DNA from: Betaproteobacteria bacterium
Lineage (GTDB): Bacteria > Pseudomonadota > Gammaproteobacteria > Burkholderiales > Casimicrobiaceae
Direction of reading: 5' to 3'
Length of the DNA stretch: 10,156 nucleotides
Assembly (NCBI GenBank): GCA_005883655.1
Contig: VBDA01000072.1
Coordinates: 1-10,156 of the forward strand
Position numbers and translations under genes: made by a program. Positions 9,271-10,156 of this stretch are shown piece after piece (position 1 is the first letter of the stretch; the number at the start of each line of letters is the position of its first letter). The notes beneath the pieces are model-generated. The model did not search any database. It had not been told where the DNA came from and saw nothing but the letters and a program-made list of their open reading frames with translations.

Positions 9271-10006
9271 ATGCAACAACCCTTCGATCTTTCCGGTAAG
9301 GTCGCGCTGGTCACGGGCGCGTACCGCGGTCTCGGTTTCGCGATCGCACAGGGCCTCGCGCGAGCCGGCGCGAAAGTGGTCCTGAACGGACGCCGGCAGG
9401 ACGCGCTCGATTCCGCGGCCGAGGTGCTGCGGGGCGAAGGGCTCGAGGTCTGGACGTCGGTGTTCGATGTCACCGATCGAGATGCCATCGGCGCCGGTGT
9501 GGCCGCGATCGAATCCAGGGTCGGTCCGGTCGACATCCTGTTCAATAACGCGGGCATCCAGCGCCGCGGCGCCTTTGCCGATTTTCCGCAGGCGCAGTGG
9601 GACGAGATCATCGCCACCAACCTGACGGCACCGTTCGCCGTGTCGCAGGCAGTGCTCCCGCAAATGAATCGCTTCGCTCATGAGCGAGCTGGCGCGGCCC
9701 AGCGTGGTGCCCTATACCGCGGCCAAGGGTGGAGTACGGCAGTTGACACGCGGCATGGCGGTCGAGCTCGCCCCGCACAACATTCAGGTCAACGCCATCG
9801 CACCGGGCTACTTCGCCACGGAGATGAATCGCGCGCTGATCGACAACGTCGAGTTCAACGCCTGGGTGTCCAAACGCACGCCGGCCGGCCGCTGGGGCCA
9901 GCCCGAAGAGCTTGCCGGCCTCGCCATCTTCCTCGCCTCGAGCGCATCGAACTACATGACCGGCCAAATGCTCGTTGTCGACGGTGGGATGAGCGTAGCG
10001 CTGTGA
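9271..10006 (+). pseudogene. Frameshifted SDR, gluconate 5-dehydrogenase-like
   Basis: A short-chain dehydrogenase/reductase is split across two frames. The 5' part (9271-9666) begins at ATG 9271 with a GAGG ribosome-binding site (9262-9265). It has the Rossmann motif TGAYRGLG (residues 15-22), NGR at 39-41, and NNAG at 92-95, and is normal up to Met132 (VSQAVLPQM). The 3' part, in the +1 frame, runs ASLMSELARPSVVPYTAAKGG, with the Tyr codon at 9713 and the Lys codon at 9725, and ends VVDGGMSVAL at TGA 10004-10006. Intact relatives have about ten residues of the type IARGxGKIIN between the halves. Here one base remains, a loss of about 29 nt. The active-site Ser codon (9674-9676) survives just after the junction. 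The family (FDLSGKVALVTG, NNAGIQRR, SLMSELARP, GYFATEMNRAL) suggests sugar-acid ketone reduction, normally NADP-linked. The enzyme is probably non-functional. The 3' ORF from ATG 9680 alone lacks the cofactor site. A base-calling or assembly error is possible. Confidence 0.82.
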
Positions 10007-10044
10007 GCAGCGAGCCAGGTGACGCTGTGAGCAGCGAGCCAGGT
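9999..10044 (+). repeat. Tandem duplication of a hairpin at the SDR 3' end
   Basis: A 22-bp sequence occurs at 9999-10020 and again, identical, at 10023-10044 (24-bp period). Each copy begins with a perfect stem-loop, CGCTG-TGAG-CAGCG (9999-10012 and 10023-10036). In the first copy the SDR stop codon TGA lies in the loop, so the duplication copied the gene end itself. Confidence 0.85.
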
Positions 10045-10065
10045 CCCGTTCGCGAAGCGAATGGG
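10045..10065 (+). repeat. Nine-bp hairpin with GAA triloop (copy 1 of a repeated element)
   Basis: CCCGTTCGC (10045-10053) pairs with GCGAATGGG (10057-10065) with one G-T wobble and a GAA loop. The core 14 bases, GTTCGCGAAGCGAA (10048-10061), recur exactly at the window end. It lies 38 nt after the SDR stop and could protect or end the transcript. Confidence 0.7.
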
Positions 10066-10142
10066 GTGCGAGCGGCCGTGAATCAGCGCTCGCCGGCGAC
10101 GCGAGACGTTTCAACTTGCTTGTACCTCCAAGAGCCGGCGTC

Positions 10143-10156
10143 GTTCGCGAAGCGAA
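10143..10156 (+). repeat. Hairpin repeat, copy 2 (cut by window end)
   Basis: GTTCGCGAAGCGAA is repeated exactly here, 95 bp after copy 1, and its right flank is outside the window. The 81 nt between the copies (10062-10142) contain no gene I can support. The frame from GTG 10003 is open to the window edge, but it is built mostly of these repeats. Confidence 0.7.

Overview
The window is GC-rich with short intergenic gaps. It fits a proteobacterium, most likely a betaproteobacterium, because it combines the single-chain (fused) indolepyruvate:ferredoxin oxidoreductase with an Hsp20-Lon pair and a sigma-32-like promoter. This taxonomic call is an inference from gene content only.

Layout. From 13 to 1154, on the plus strand, lie a small glycine-zipper membrane protein, a weakly supported second small membrane ORF, an Arc/HicB-type ribbon-helix-helix (RHH) protein with a polyserine tail, and a GNAT acetyltransferase 4 nt after it. 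From 4815 down to 1156, on the minus strand, lies a probable proteostasis operon: Hsp20 and Lon overlap by ATGA, and a carboxylesterase of the EstB/phospholipase family follows. The GNAT and esterase genes converge with one base between their stop codons, and both stops sit inside one inverted repeat. A near-consensus heat-shock (sigma-32) promoter lies about 70 nt upstream of hsp20. The divergent intergenic region also holds a candidate sigma-70 promoter for the next gene.

From 5124 to 8660, on the plus strand, a 1178-residue fused IorA-IorB enzyme is encoded. It would decarboxylate aryl-pyruvates from aromatic amino acid breakdown to aryl-acetyl-CoA while reducing ferredoxin. A small DUF3175-type protein follows at 8796-9065, then a hairpin, a good sigma-70 promoter, and a gluconate 5-dehydrogenase-like SDR gene. 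That SDR gene is broken by a deletion of about 29 bp just before the active-site serine. Directly after its stop come a tandem duplication of hairpins and two copies of a hairpin-forming repeat, which run to the window end.

I see no CRISPR array, phage, transposase, tRNA or rRNA, and no clearly unprecedented multi-gene system. The items most worth a second look are the heat-shock-driven, translationally coupled Hsp20-Lon pair, the RHH-GNAT pair with toxin-antitoxin-like geometry, the broken SDR with its 3' hairpin array, and the shared inverted repeat at the convergent gene ends.
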